From an uncultured beta proteobacterium (GTDB lineage: Bacteria > Pseudomonadota > Gammaproteobacteria > Burkholderiales > Burkholderiaceae), in assembly GCA_903835865.1 (NCBI GenBank), contig CAILON010000209.1, forward strand, positions 1-6,536: a stretch of 6,536 bases of DNA. Direction: 5' to 3'. Made by a program: the position numbers and the translations under genes. Of this stretch, positions 6,527 to 6,536 are shown piece after piece. Position 1 is the first letter of the stretch. Each line of letters begins with the position of its first letter. The notes under the pieces are model-generated. The model had not been told where the DNA came from and ran no database searches. It saw only the letters and a program-made list of their open reading frames with translations.

Positions 6527-6536
6527 GAATCCAGTC

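Overview
The window reads as a piece of a betaproteobacterial chromosome, most likely Burkholderiales and possibly Polynucleobacter-like. This is an inference from three things: moderate GC content (mid-40s by eye), two orphan tripartite tricarboxylate transporter (TTT/Bug) binding proteins, and a ccoI-ccoS pair placed just before what should be ccoN. No tRNA, rRNA, CRISPR array, insertion sequence or phage gene was seen. Coding density is very high.

Left part (1-2477) is an accessory, metabolism-type region. It begins with the 3' two thirds of a TTT periplasmic binding protein gene (1-695, +). After 31 bp comes a small non-haem iron, 2-oxoglutarate-dependent dioxygenase of the amino-acid hydroxylase type (727-1482, +). 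A second, complete TTT binding protein follows on the other strand (1494-2477, -), converging on the dioxygenase with an 11 bp gap. No TctA/TctB membrane subunits are present in the window, so both binding proteins look like orphans.

Right part (2563-6536, all +) is a respiratory-oxidase assembly region. A 12-helix MFS transporter (2563-3798) overlaps by ATGA the gene for the copper-exporting P-type ATPase CcoI (3795-6224). CcoI is followed 9 bp later by the tiny membrane protein CcoS (6234-6413), which is too short for many ORF callers. CcoI delivers copper for, and CcoS helps mature, the cbb3-type cytochrome c oxidase. The last 123 bp are non-coding and carry a perfect FNR/ANR-type operator (6485-6498) with a -10 element (6521-6526) at the spacing expected of a class II FNR-activated promoter. 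The structural genes ccoNO(Q)P therefore probably start just beyond the window and are switched on at low oxygen.

The 85 bp between 2478 and 2562 is the divergent promoter region for the second binding protein and the MFS-ccoI-ccoS operon. I did not find a wholly new system. The points most worth following are the translationally coupled MFS transporter of unknown substrate at the head of the ccoIS operon, the well-formed FNR promoter, and the uncharacterised dioxygenase lying between two orphan binding proteins.
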